From the NCBI GenBank assembly GCA_035946735.1, contig DASYYZ010000170.1, positions 62,001-126,000 on the forward strand: a DNA stretch of 64,000 nucleotides, given 5' to 3'. A program made the translations under genes and the position numbers. The DNA is from Gp13-AA77 sp035946735. GTDB taxonomy: Bacteria > Acidobacteriota > Terriglobia > UBA7540. The notes under the pieces were generated by a model, which was not told the DNA's origin, searched no databases, and saw only the letters and a list, made by a program, of their open reading frames with translations. How positions within the stretch are numbered: position 1 is the stretch's first letter; each line of letters starts with the position of its first letter. Positions 17,160 to 25,578 of this stretch are shown in pieces.

Positions 17160-18680
17160 TCACCGCTCCGATAGCGTTTCATAACTGACAAACGCCAGCT
17201 CCTTGCTGTCCGGCGACCACGAAGGCACGTTGATGGTGCCCTGGCCTCCGAAAAGCCTTGCCAGCACGGTGATCTTCTTGTCCGTGAGGGACATGAGGCG
17301 CAGCGTCACGTCTTTGTTTGGCGGATGACCGGTCACGGTTTTTTCATAGGATAGAAACACCATCCACCGCCCATCCGGGGAAATGTGCGGGAACCAGTTG
17401 TTGAAATCGTCGGAGAACACCTGCTCCTGTTCGCTGCCGTCCGGGCGCATGCGCCAGATCTGCATGATGCCGGTGCGCTCGGAGTTGAAGTAGATGTACC
17501 TTCCGTCCGGCGAAAACTCCGGACCGTCGTCGAGGCCTTTGGCGGTGGTGAGGCGCGTCTCGTTCCCGCCGGCGGCCGGGATGGAATAGACGTCAAACTC
17601 ACCGTTGCGCGCTCCGCAGAAGACAAGAGTCTTACCGTTGGGAGACCAGCCGTGCCAGTACGAAGGCGAATTCTGTGTAACGCAGCGAGGCGTGCCGCCG
17701 CCGACCGGCACGATGTAGATCATCGATTCATGATTTGCCTGCGATTGGTCGCTGATGGCGAGCCACTGTCCATCGGGCGAGAGCCCATGATCGTTGTTGC
17801 AGTGATTGGCCGGCTCCGTGTTGATGCTCACGGGCTCCCCGCCGGCCGGAGGGAGACGCTCCAGGTGGCCGTCCCGATTGAATAGAAGCCATTTGCCGTC
17901 GCGCGTCCAATTCGGGGCCTCAATGCGACCCGCCGTAGCGTAGACCGCCCGGCGGTCACCGGAGGCGATGGGCACGATTTCGAGAGTGCTGTAAAGTTTC
18001 GCCGGCCCGGCGGTTTTGGCATCCTCCACTTGAAGGTCGAAATTCGAGAACACAGCCTTCTCCACCACGTCCTTGTCGTGGCTGCAGACGCCGATGCCAA
18101 CGTAGAACGGATCCGGGAGCGGGATTCGCGGCGAACCGGCAGCCACCTGAAGCTGATCCCCGCCCAGCAACATGTAGAAGTAATCGCCGCGTTTTTCAAT
18201 GCGAAGCCGCTTGGGCGCGCTGATATTTGCCTGGACTTCGTGCGTGGTTGCTCCTTTCCCATCGCGAAACTGCAGTGACGTGAGGCCCACCCCGTGTAAC
18301 GCCACATCGGCATAGGCCGAATCGGCGTCCAGGCTCTGGCGAATCATCAGCACAGCCTTGCGATGCGGATTGCCGCCAGCGCCGAGAAAGGAAATGTCGG
18401 CCGTCAGCGTTACGTCGCCCGAGACTTTCTTCCAAGCAAACTGGAAATCATCATTTGATAACCACATGTTCTCGCCACTGCCGGCAACGGTGTAGGTCCG
18501 GCTGGAGGCGTCGTACTCCACGCCGCCTGGGTGCAGCACGGAACCGACATCTTCGTGGTTCTGGAACACTCCTATGGCCGCTTCGCTGCCCTGGGCGCAA
18601 AGGCGCTTTCCCGCGACCGCAATCAAAATCGCGCTGCCGGCAATGGCCAATCGCCACGAGAGAGAACTTGTAGTTACCAT
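17160..18680 (-). CDS. exported TolB-like beta-propeller protein
   Basis: A 506-residue secreted protein. After a signal peptide (LAIAGSAILIAVAGKRLCA) comes a DUF1349/LamG-like beta-sandwich (about 35-190, with ADISFLGAGGNPHRKAVLMI), then PD40-type propeller repeats with the words SPDGQWLAIS, SPDGRYIYF and SPDGRWMVF up to the end. Such proteins are common in acidobacteria; function is not known. The ATG at 18680 follows GTGGAGG. A longer frame reaching to 18824 reads through a palindromic repeat and should not be used. Confidence 0.85.
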   Translation of the reverse strand: MVTTSSLSWRLAIAGSAILIAVAGKRLCAQGSEAAIGVFQNHEDVGSVLHPGGVEYDASSRTYTVAGSGENMWLSNDDFQFAWKKVSGDVTLTADISFLGAGGNPHRKAVLMIRQSLDADSAYADVALHGVGLTSLQFRDGKGATTHEVQANISAPKRLRIEKRGDYFYMLLGGDQLQVAAGSPRIPLPDPFYVGIGVCSHDKDVVEKAVFSNFDLQVEDAKTAGPAKLYSTLEIVPIASGDRRAVYATAGRIEAPNWTRDGKWLLFNRDGHLERLPPAGGEPVSINTEPANHCNNDHGLSPDGQWLAISDQSQANHESMIYIVPVGGGTPRCVTQNSPSYWHGWSPNGKTLVFCGARNGEFDVYSIPAAGGNETRLTTAKGLDDGPEFSPDGRYIYFNSERTGIMQIWRMRPDGSEQEQVFSDDFNNWFPHISPDGRWMVFLSYEKTVTGHPPNKDVTLRLMSLTDKKITVLARLFGGQGTINVPSWSPDSKELAFVSYETLSER

Positions 18681-18723
18681 CGGGGCCTCCACAATCCGTC
18701 GAGTCGCGTACATTCCTTTTAGT

Positions 18724-18798
18724 GTGTCATTCCGAGCGCAGCGAGGAATCTCGGCCTCGCCTGTCTTCAGAGATTCCTTGCTGCTCTCGGAATGACAC
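18724..18798. repeat. palindromic repeat, 28-bp arms
   Basis: Arms at 18724-18751 and 18771-18798 are inverted copies with two mismatches, separated by a 19-base loop. They begin GTGTCATTCCGAGCGCAGCG and end in its complement. This is a widespread palindromic family in bacterial genomes; when translated it gives false sequence such as CHSE or FRAQRG. It lies between the convergent or adjacent minus-strand genes and may be a small mobile element or RNA hairpin. Confidence 0.8.
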
Positions 18799-18829
18799 GT
18801 TTCGACGACTCGTCCGGAGTCCATCAGGT

Positions 18830-19915
18830 CTAGCGTCCGAGCTTCTCGTCAAAAAATGTTGCCATGATGTTCAGCGCTTCCTTGGTTTCCGGCAGTTGAT
18901 AGTCGTACCAGAAGGCGTGCGGCAGAGCCTCGAACACCACTAGGTCCGCGGGAACGCCGGAGCGAAGGAAGGCACGGTGAAGAATCGTGGTCCCGCTCAG
19001 CAGGAGGTCACGCGTGCTCGAGACGAAGAGCGTAGGCGGAAACCCGTGCAGATCCGCATAGAGAGGCGAAAGAACCGGGTCTTTGGGATTAGTGCTGCCG
19101 ATGTAGGAGGCGTCGCGGGAGACCTTTGACGGCGGCGCGAGGTGACCGGTGAATCCGCTGACCGTGTAAAGCGCGTCTGAATCCGCGGACTGGCTCAGGT
19201 CACCGGTTCCGGAAAAAATCCCGAGCGCGGCTGGAAGCGGCAGACTTCGCTGCCTCAACGCTACGGCCACTTCGGCGGTAAGGATAGCGCCGGCCGAAGT
19301 GCCAAAAAGGCCTATGCTCGCGGGCTTGTAGCTCTTCAGTAGCTCCCGGAAGACCGCCACCGTGTCGTCAACGGCCGCCGGGAAGGGATTCTCCGGCGCC
19401 AGGCGGTAATACACCGAGACCACTGTGGTGCCGGTCAGGTTCGCGACGGGAATGCCTTCCACCAGGGACCCCGAGTCTGAAACGAAGCCGCCTCCGTGAA
19501 CGTTGATGAGCACGCGACGGCGCTTCTGTGCGGATACGGTTAGTGGCGTGATCACGTCGCAGCGCACGCCCGCGATGGTCTTGGTCTCGACCTTGACTGG
19601 AAAGAGCTTTTTCGCTTCCTCCGCGCGGCCCACGCGGAACTTGTCAGTCCGGGCGCGCCGTTCCGCGAGCGATGGTTCGGGCCCCGATGACTGAGGTCGC
19701 GAGATGAACTTCTGCGCCTCGGGGCTGATGGTCTCAGGTACCGGAACCACGCGCGTGATGTGCGCGGTGCCGTCCGGATCTACCGTAGTAGTGTCCGTTT
19801 GCGGGACCGGCGCCGGCTCCTCCTGGAATGCAGGCGTCGTGAGGCTCAGTGCAAACAGCGCACTCGTGACGCTCGCTAGAATTGTGGCTGCCCGCCGGCA
19901 GGTCTTAGGTTTCAT
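18830..19915 (-). CDS. exported HSL-family esterase (alpha/beta hydrolase)
   Basis: A 361-residue secreted carboxylesterase of the hormone-sensitive-lipase class. The oxyanion-hole motif HGGG is at 140-143, the nucleophile Ser207 in GTSAG, with Asp303 and His333 (LPHAFW) as likely triad partners. A signal peptide covers about residues 1-29 (TILASVTSALFALSLTTPA). A spacer of about 100 residues precedes the catalytic domain. The substrate is not predicted. It is upstream of the propeller gene on the same strand, separated by the palindromic repeat. Confidence 0.9.
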   Translation of the reverse strand: MKPKTCRRAATILASVTSALFALSLTTPAFQEEPAPVPQTDTTTVDPDGTAHITRVVPVPETISPEAQKFISRPQSSGPEPSLAERRARTDKFRVGRAEEAKKLFPVKVETKTIAGVRCDVITPLTVSAQKRRRVLINVHGGGFVSDSGSLVEGIPVANLTGTTVVSVYYRLAPENPFPAAVDDTVAVFRELLKSYKPASIGLFGTSAGAILTAEVAVALRQRSLPLPAALGIFSGTGDLSQSADSDALYTVSGFTGHLAPPSKVSRDASYIGSTNPKDPVLSPLYADLHGFPPTLFVSSTRDLLLSGTTILHRAFLRSGVPADLVVFEALPHAFWYDYQLPETKEALNIMATFFDEKLGR

Positions 19916-20039
19916 CGATACCCTCCGGGTACGAGTTCGATCTATGCGCTGGCTATCAAATCACAATCGGAATCGAAACGCGAGCGGCTTGCGTCCCCGA
20001 TGAGCTGCCGGTGCGCGGACTTCTTCCGCCACGGGCACC

Positions 20040-20150
20040 GTCGGGGCACGGCTTCCAGCCCTGCCGCAAGGGTGCCCTCAGGAACTACTGAAAAGGGGCA
20101 GTTCGCGGGCAGTGCGGCTGAAGCCGTGGCCTTTCGCGAGCGGCCCGAGC
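20040..20150. repeat. inverted repeat GGCACGGCTT ... AAGCCGTGGCC
   Basis: In the 419-base gap between the esterase and the cytochrome gene, GGCACGGCTTCCAGCCC (from about 20053) is repeated in inverted form as GCGGCTGAAGCCGTGGCC (about 20113-20131). The intervening bases include GGAACTACTGAAAAGGGG. It resembles a dispersed palindromic element of acidobacterial genomes. I see no gene in the rest of the gap. Confidence 0.5.
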
Positions 20151-20334
20151 GTAGTTGAGCAGACTGTTAGAGGGTTTCGCTCCCGCAACTCGGATTCTTG
20201 TTAAGGTGGTCTTCTTCCCTGAAGCCGATTACCTCCCCACTTGTCCAAGCGCCGTGAGTGGTCAGGACTGGGGCAGACCCGGCGGACTCAAGTGCGGAGT
20301 CACTCTTTCCAGGCCCGCGAGAGCTGGTGGCGGC

Positions 20335-20757
20335 TCAGAGCTTTTTCAAATAGCTTACGAGCTGCCAGCGTTGCTGGTCGGAGAGTCCGGCCCACGAGGG
20401 CATGCCGCGGCGGACATTTCCGTTCCGCAGGAACCAGAACAGCACTCCCGGCGGCGCTTGCTGAACTGCAGGCGACCGCAAGCCCGGCGCCGTATCCAGG
20501 CCTTGCTGGTTTTCACCGTGGCATTGAGCGCAGTGATGCCGGAAGAGCTTTGCGCCGGCTTTCACCGCGTCGCTCTGACCCTCGAAGGGATTTGCCACCT
20601 GCTGCGCCGACGGAGGGGCTGCTTGAAAGGCCGTGGACAGCCGCGCGGCGTCCCAGGCCTTCTGCCTGGCACCAATTGTAGCTCCGGTGAGCACCACCCC
20701 TGCCAGTACCGTCATCATAACCCACCGTCTCTTGTTGGCGATCTGTTGCGCTTTCAT
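20335..20757 (-). CDS. exported c-type cytochrome
   Basis: A 140-residue single-haem cytochrome c. The haem site CAQCH is at 76-80 and the likely axial Met119 is in RRGMPSW. An N-terminal membrane or signal segment (VMMTVLAGVVLTGATIGA) sends it to the periplasm. The start codon overlaps the stop of the upstream outer-membrane gene by four bases (ATGA), so the two are translationally coupled. It probably carries electrons in the periplasm; its partner is not known. A longer frame to 21066 is an artefact of the opposite overlap. Confidence 0.88.
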   Translation of the reverse strand: MKAQQIANKRRWVMMTVLAGVVLTGATIGARQKAWDAARLSTAFQAAPPSAQQVANPFEGQSDAVKAGAKLFRHHCAQCHGENQQGLDTAPGLRSPAVQQAPPGVLFWFLRNGNVRRGMPSWAGLSDQQRWQLVSYLKKL

Positions 20758-21659
20758 CGGCCTGCCCCGTGGAAGAACTGCTTCACTCGCCGGCCGAGCG
20801 CAGGAAACTCGTAGGTCACGCCGAGGCGCATCAGGAATCGGTAAGCGTTGTCGGTAAGCCCGAAGGTCGGCGATATTCGAAGCGTCGTTCCGCTTGGCAG
20901 CGACCAGGCCAGCACCGGCGCGATGTACTGCGAAGTATCGCGCAGAGTAAACCGGTCCACGGTCCCCAGCCCTCCGTAGATCTCGACTCCGGCCCGCCAG
21001 TTCTCTCCACAGATGTTGCAAGAAAAGGGCGAGGCGGCAAGCCGCAGCGGCCGGTTCACGCCCCACGCGTATCCGAACTCCCAGGGCGCGTGGGCCAGGT
21101 TCTTCTCGGCGATGAAATTCTCAGCCATGTTCCAGCCCTTGTAATCGCTACTGAGGATGAGCTTGGTTTCCACCTCGCGCTGGATCTCTCGGCGGGCCAA
21201 GCCGTTCGATACGGCGCCATCATCCTGCGAGTCAAACCCGACTACTTCCTTGAGCGCCTTGTCGGCGCCCGAAATGTCCTCGTACTCCACGTAGAGTACT
21301 GGGTTCACCCAGTGCTGGCCAGCCAGGACTTGAAAGCGATTCTCCACCCTGAAGCCTGTAAACAGGGTGCTGTCATTTCGTGTGCTCTGGCCTTCGACGT
21401 AGAGCTCCGTGGTCCACCAAGCCGAAGTACCGTATTCGAACTCGGTGAGATAGCTCAAGAAGCTGTTGCCGCCCCGAGGCTTGCCAGCCGTCGGCTCGAA
21501 CTCCAGCTCAAGGTTGCCAGGTTCCTCCATGTGGCTGTCATAAGTCACAAAGTAAGGCCCCTCTTGGGCGCGCCCGGTTGTGGCGGCTCCCGGCCAGATC
21601 AGCAGAACCGCCAGCAGGCAGTAGATTGGCGTGGCAAGAAATGCCATCTTCTCGCTCAT
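20754..21659 (-). CDS. outer-membrane beta-barrel-like protein of unknown function
   Basis: A 301-residue exported protein with a signal peptide (AFLATPIYCLLAVLLIWPGAATTGRAQ) followed by alternating hydrophobic strands ending in an aromatic, typical of an outer-membrane barrel (for example WTTELYVEG, WVNPVLYVEYED, TTLRISPTFGL). It has the CNIC pair near 215. Coupling to the cytochrome c gene suggests they act together, perhaps as a surface electron-transfer or sensing pair, but that is inference. The ATG at 21659 is preferred to a TTG at 21719. Confidence 0.75.
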   Translation of the reverse strand: MSEKMAFLATPIYCLLAVLLIWPGAATTGRAQEGPYFVTYDSHMEEPGNLELEFEPTAGKPRGGNSFLSYLTEFEYGTSAWWTTELYVEGQSTRNDSTLFTGFRVENRFQVLAGQHWVNPVLYVEYEDISGADKALKEVVGFDSQDDGAVSNGLARREIQREVETKLILSSDYKGWNMAENFIAEKNLAHAPWEFGYAWGVNRPLRLAASPFSCNICGENWRAGVEIYGGLGTVDRFTLRDTSQYIAPVLAWSLPSGTTLRISPTFGLTDNAYRFLMRLGVTYEFPALGRRVKQFFHGAGR

Positions 21660-21864
21660 GCGTGCATGTCTGTCCTTAGCTTTCGGCAGCTTTCGGCCCA
21701 AGATGCGATTTAGTCGCAACTATAAGCTCTTCGAATCCGGACTCTAAACGAATCTGGACTTTGTTGTCAAGTATTAGGATATAGAGCCGGAGTTCAGCGG
21801 AAACCCAGGTGGGGCGCCTGCTAGAGGCGCTCCTCGATCTCGCGGACATTTCCTAGGGTTCGTT

Positions 21865-23031
21865 CTACTTGGGGGCTTGCTTGAAAGCGTCAGCGGCGGG
21901 TCGCGACGAACCGTCAAATCGAAACAGCCCGTAGTCCACGGGATTTCCTCCGCCCCCAGGTCCGCACGTCGAAGGCGGGATCACCGGGCTGGGAGCGTTA
22001 CTGTAGTCCTTCAGGTTGTACCAGTAGACCCGTTCCACAAAATCCAGATTATGGAGAATCGTGAAGGCACGGTTCAAGTAGTCTGCCTGTTGCCCTTCGG
22101 AGAGCCCATTTGCCTCGGTGCCGACGTACCAACCGATCTCAGTGACCCAAATCTGTTTATTTCCTTCCTCATACTGCGTCATGACGTCGCGGACATTGTT
22201 GACATAATCCTGGAGATACAAGTCCGGCGAAACACCGTCATTGTAGGGGTGAAATCCGACCGCATCGAAATAGTTCTTTCCGCCATTCTGGTAGACGGCT
22301 TCGAGAAAGGACGCCGCGCTCATCGTGTTCACCTGGCCGTTTCCGCCGCCCGGAGACAGGCCGCCGAGCACGACGACAGTCTTGGGGTTCGCGGCTTTGA
22401 TAGCGGCGTAGGAAAGCTTGAGCATTTCGACATAGCGGACGGGGTCCGGCGAAGGCCGCCAGAAATAGGTGGTATTGGGCTCGTTCCAGATTTCCCAATA
22501 AAGCACTCCTGGGTAGCGGGCGGCCACCGTACCGGCGAACGTTGCGAAACGCCCGGCGTCGTCCGGCGGACAAAAAGACAGCGCCCAAGGGGTGCCTGAC
22601 ATATTGGCGGCCGCGTTTGCCACTCGTTTCATCGCATAAGCCAGGATCCCGAGAAGGGGGATTTTGGCGTTCGCGGCACGCGCCACCAAACCGTCATACA
22701 CCTCAAACTGCCAGTCGCCTTGGGTGGGTTCGATGTCGCTCCAGTAATATGTGACCCGAGCCCCTACGTTGCCTGGGCCGCCCAGTGATCCGATGAGGTC
22801 GACGTCCTGAGCATCATAGAGGATTGCATTGGTGCCCCAATAAATTGGACTCTGGCGCTGCACCTGGGTCGTGCCTGTGCTTCCCGGCGGATCGCCGGGC
22901 GAGGCGGAAGTCTCGACAGATCCACGGCTACCGCAAGCCCAGTATAGGAATGGGGCGGCAGCAACGAAGGCCAGAAGGCCCCAAACAGCGAGTCGAGCTT
23001 TTGATTGCTGCATTCCGTTCACATCCAACAT
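21865..23031 (-). CDS. clan GH-A glycoside hydrolase, exported
   Basis: A 388-residue TIM-barrel glycosidase of the GH5/GH39/GH51 type. The acid/base Glu184 is in YWEIWNEPN and the nucleophile Glu298 in WVTEIGW, spaced as in clan GH-A. The N-terminus has a hydrophobic signal (VWGLLAFVAAAPFLYWAC) with Cys33 as a possible lipid site, and a low-complexity linker rich in Ser, Thr, Gly and Pro. Substrate is not predictable from the sequence alone. It stands alone between the outer-membrane gene and the sorbosone-dehydrogenase-like gene. Confidence 0.85.
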   Translation of the reverse strand: MLDVNGMQQSKARLAVWGLLAFVAAAPFLYWACGSRGSVETSASPGDPPGSTGTTQVQRQSPIYWGTNAILYDAQDVDLIGSLGGPGNVGARVTYYWSDIEPTQGDWQFEVYDGLVARAANAKIPLLGILAYAMKRVANAAANMSGTPWALSFCPPDDAGRFATFAGTVAARYPGVLYWEIWNEPNTTYFWRPSPDPVRYVEMLKLSYAAIKAANPKTVVVLGGLSPGGGNGQVNTMSAASFLEAVYQNGGKNYFDAVGFHPYNDGVSPDLYLQDYVNNVRDVMTQYEEGNKQIWVTEIGWYVGTEANGLSEGQQADYLNRAFTILHNLDFVERVYWYNLKDYSNAPSPVIPPSTCGPGGGGNPVDYGLFRFDGSSRPAADAFKQAPK

Positions 23032-23186
23032 CGAAGTCTAGCACCGATTTCAAGGAACACCCGAGGCGCCACGGGTCTGATCCCAGCCCGAGTTGGCTCT
23101 TCCTCGACGGCCTGGGAACCAGTCCCTTGGCCCCTCGGCGTGACGCCAGATTCCGGGCTTCCACCTTTCAGTCGGTTGGAATGGAG

Positions 23187-24560
23187 CTATTTGCCGGTGT
23201 AGGTTACGCGCCACACGCTTCGGGAGCCGTCGTCGGTCACGTAGAGGGCGCCGTCATGGTCTGCGGCGACGCCTACCGGCCGGCCCCACACCCTGCCGTC
23301 GGCGGTCACGAAGCCAGTGAGGAAGTCTTCGTATTCTCCGCTAGCCTTCCCGTTCACCATGGGGATGCGGATAACTTCGTAGCCACCGCGAATAGCACGG
23401 TTCCAAGACCCATTTTCGGCGGCGAATCCGTCGCCGTCGTACTCGGCCGGGAAGTTCATCTTGCTCGTGGGATAAAAGGTCATTCCAAGCGAAGCCATAT
23501 GGGGCTGGACGAGGACATCGGGAGTGATGACCTTTGACTTGAGCTCAGGGTGCGTGCCCATAAGGCGCGGGTCCTGGTGGCCGCCCATGTAAAACCAAGG
23601 CCAGCCGTAGAATCCGCCTTCCTTGATCGACGTCACGTAGTCAGGAACAAGATTGTTGCCCAGGCCGTCGCGCTCGTTGGTGGAGCACCAGAGCTGGCCG
23701 GTGATGGGATTGATGGCCTCGCCCACGCAGTTGCGGATGCCGTAGGCGTAGACCTCGACGAACTTCCCGTCGGGCGTGTATTCCAGCACGTCCGCTCGGT
23801 GGAACTCACGGGGGTGCGTGTCGGGATCGTCGACGTTCGATCCGCTCCCGACCGACACCAGCATATGCTTGCCGTCGAGGGTGAAGACGACGTCGCGGGT
23901 CCAGTGGCCGCCGCCGCGAAGCTGAGCGTAACCAGGAAGGTCAGGCACAATCGTTTCAGGCGTATTCGTGGCACTCTTCAGATCGCCTGGCTTGTAGGGG
24001 AAGCGGACGACGGTCGTAGCGTTGCCGAAATAGACCCACTGCGGGTTAGGACCCGGCGGGTAGAAGGCGATTCCGAAGGGGTGGTCGAGGCCGGTGACGT
24101 AGGTGCTGATGGTGGCAGCTTTGCCTGCGGCGGAGACGCCGCGCAGCACGAGCACGGAGCCGGCTTGCGAGTCGGCTACAAAAAGGTCTCCGTTGGGAGC
24201 GGTGCGGATGATGCGGGGCATCACAAAGGTTCCGGAGGTAGGTGGATGGGTCTGTTGCCTGTTTTCCGAGCGCTGCATGGGAGCGGCCGAGTCGCCACCC
24301 GCGTAGAGCTGGACCTTGAACCCAGCAGGGGCAATCGGCCAAGCACCTTTGGGCCGCGGCACCACGGTGGGGCCATTATCGACAGATTCCGAGGGTTTCG
24401 GCTCGGGCAAGTCGGCGACGGTGATCTTGCGCCGGATGCCGGGCTTCTGCTGATCGTAGCCGGCGAATGCCGCCTGGCCGGTGATGGTCTGCGGAGTGGG
24501 CGCCGCCGTCTGGAGTAGTGTGGCCGTTGCAAGGAGAGCGAGATAGGCTGGGAATCTCAT
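23187..24560 (-). CDS. exported PQQ-type sugar (sorbosone) dehydrogenase-like protein
   Basis: A 457-residue secreted beta-propeller of the glucose/sorbosone dehydrogenase family. Signal peptide at 1-20, then propeller strands with RIIRTAPNGDLFVADSQAG (about 113-131), HPFGIAFYPPG (about 160) and the conserved GRPVGVAADHDGALYVTDDG near the C-terminus. The family binds PQQ or acts as a structural propeller, so the redox role is probable but not shown; no PQQ synthesis gene is near. Confidence 0.83.
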   Translation of the reverse strand: MRFPAYLALLATATLLQTAAPTPQTITGQAAFAGYDQQKPGIRRKITVADLPEPKPSESVDNGPTVVPRPKGAWPIAPAGFKVQLYAGGDSAAPMQRSENRQQTHPPTSGTFVMPRIIRTAPNGDLFVADSQAGSVLVLRGVSAAGKAATISTYVTGLDHPFGIAFYPPGPNPQWVYFGNATTVVRFPYKPGDLKSATNTPETIVPDLPGYAQLRGGGHWTRDVVFTLDGKHMLVSVGSGSNVDDPDTHPREFHRADVLEYTPDGKFVEVYAYGIRNCVGEAINPITGQLWCSTNERDGLGNNLVPDYVTSIKEGGFYGWPWFYMGGHQDPRLMGTHPELKSKVITPDVLVQPHMASLGMTFYPTSKMNFPAEYDGDGFAAENGSWNRAIRGGYEVIRIPMVNGKASGEYEDFLTGFVTADGRVWGRPVGVAADHDGALYVTDDGSRSVWRVTYTGK

Positions 24561-25358
24561 AGTTGGACGTCTCGGGTTTTAACTACAAGTGCAGAATGTT
24601 TGATGACACCGATCTCCCACCGGTTCCCTCGGCTCGCAGCTATGTTGCTGGAAACGCGGCCGTCGTCCCGACAAGCCGAATCTGCGAAAACAACCCGCAA
24701 GGGGAGCGACGACTCTTCCGAACTACGGAATGCTCGGAAATCATCCGCAGAGTTCTGGCCTTTGAAACCGCCTGCAACGCTGCGATCCAGCCAGCTCACT
24801 TCAACAGCGAGTCAACAAGCAAACCACCTCGCCTTCTGAGGAGTCAAATGGAGCGTTTGTAGGTCGCGATGCACCCGAATTCCGGCTCACAAGTGCGATT
24901 CAACCGCTTGGCCGCCGATGGCCCCATACGCGCTCGGTACGATCAAGGACAACGACCTGCGGCTGTAGCTCCGCTGATTTTTCGACTGCCAGCTCGCCGT
25001 TTGCGAGTTTGGCCACATCGTCCATTGCGGCTCGGGCCGGATGATGCATTCTGCCTGTTCCAAATGTGACATAACTTTGGGTTTGTATCAGCGTATCGTG
25101 TCCAATGGCGTGCCTTGGAAAAGTCGAATCAAAAGGTTATTTCGGTCTTGGAGCACCAGGCGCGCTCCGCAGGCTCAGCGTGAGATTCTGCGACTTGTTG
25201 TCCTCTCTAATGTGCCGCTAGATTACTCCCAAGCGCGCGCTTGTACCCCGCACTCGAGGGGCTATGTGCGGCCGTGGCGACTATCGCAGCTCTCTGCTCC
25301 TCCCTCAGGCAGCCGCGCGATAATAGTAGCCCAGCATTCCGCCTAGCTGCTGGCGGCA
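24561..25358. other. 800-bp region without recognised genes
   Basis: Short open frames occur on both strands, none over about 100 codons and none with a recognised motif or good ribosome site. The right edge touches a transposase remnant, so part of this gap may be the degraded body of an insertion sequence. No RNA gene or clear terminator is visible. Confidence 0.5.
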
Positions 25359-25578
25359 CTAAGTCGGTCCATGGCGCTTAGCACCCGACTCATCCTCCAT
25401 GATGCCCAGCCCTTGCCGGTTCCGTTCGCGATGATAGTGCACCACAAATTCGTGGATGGCTTTCCGCAAGGACCCGTCGCCGGACAGAATCACGCTTTCC
25501 AAGTACGATTCCTTGAGGGTTCTCACAAATCGCCGGGCGTAGGCATTGAGACTCGGCGAGTGCGGAGGCAGCTTAGGG
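25359..25578 (-). pseudogene. IS transposase C-terminal remnant (integrase core)
   Basis: Reading the minus strand gives LPPHSPSLNAYARRFVRTLK, then SLRKAIHEFVVHYHRERNRQ, ending at a TAG (25359-25361). This is the C-terminal part of a DDE integrase-type transposase, where SPxLNAYAERFVR and HYHxERNHQGL are conserved. There is no start and nothing of the N-terminal two thirds. It is antisense to the first codons of the TonB receptor gene, so the insertion may have replaced that gene's original promoter. Confidence 0.8.

Noticed and set aside
18681..18824. N-terminal extension of the propeller protein
   Set aside because: It only translates a palindromic repeat; the signal peptide begins at 18680.
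25371..25559. N-terminal extension of the TonB receptor
   Set aside because: It is the antisense of a transposase remnant; the signal peptide begins after GTG 25560.
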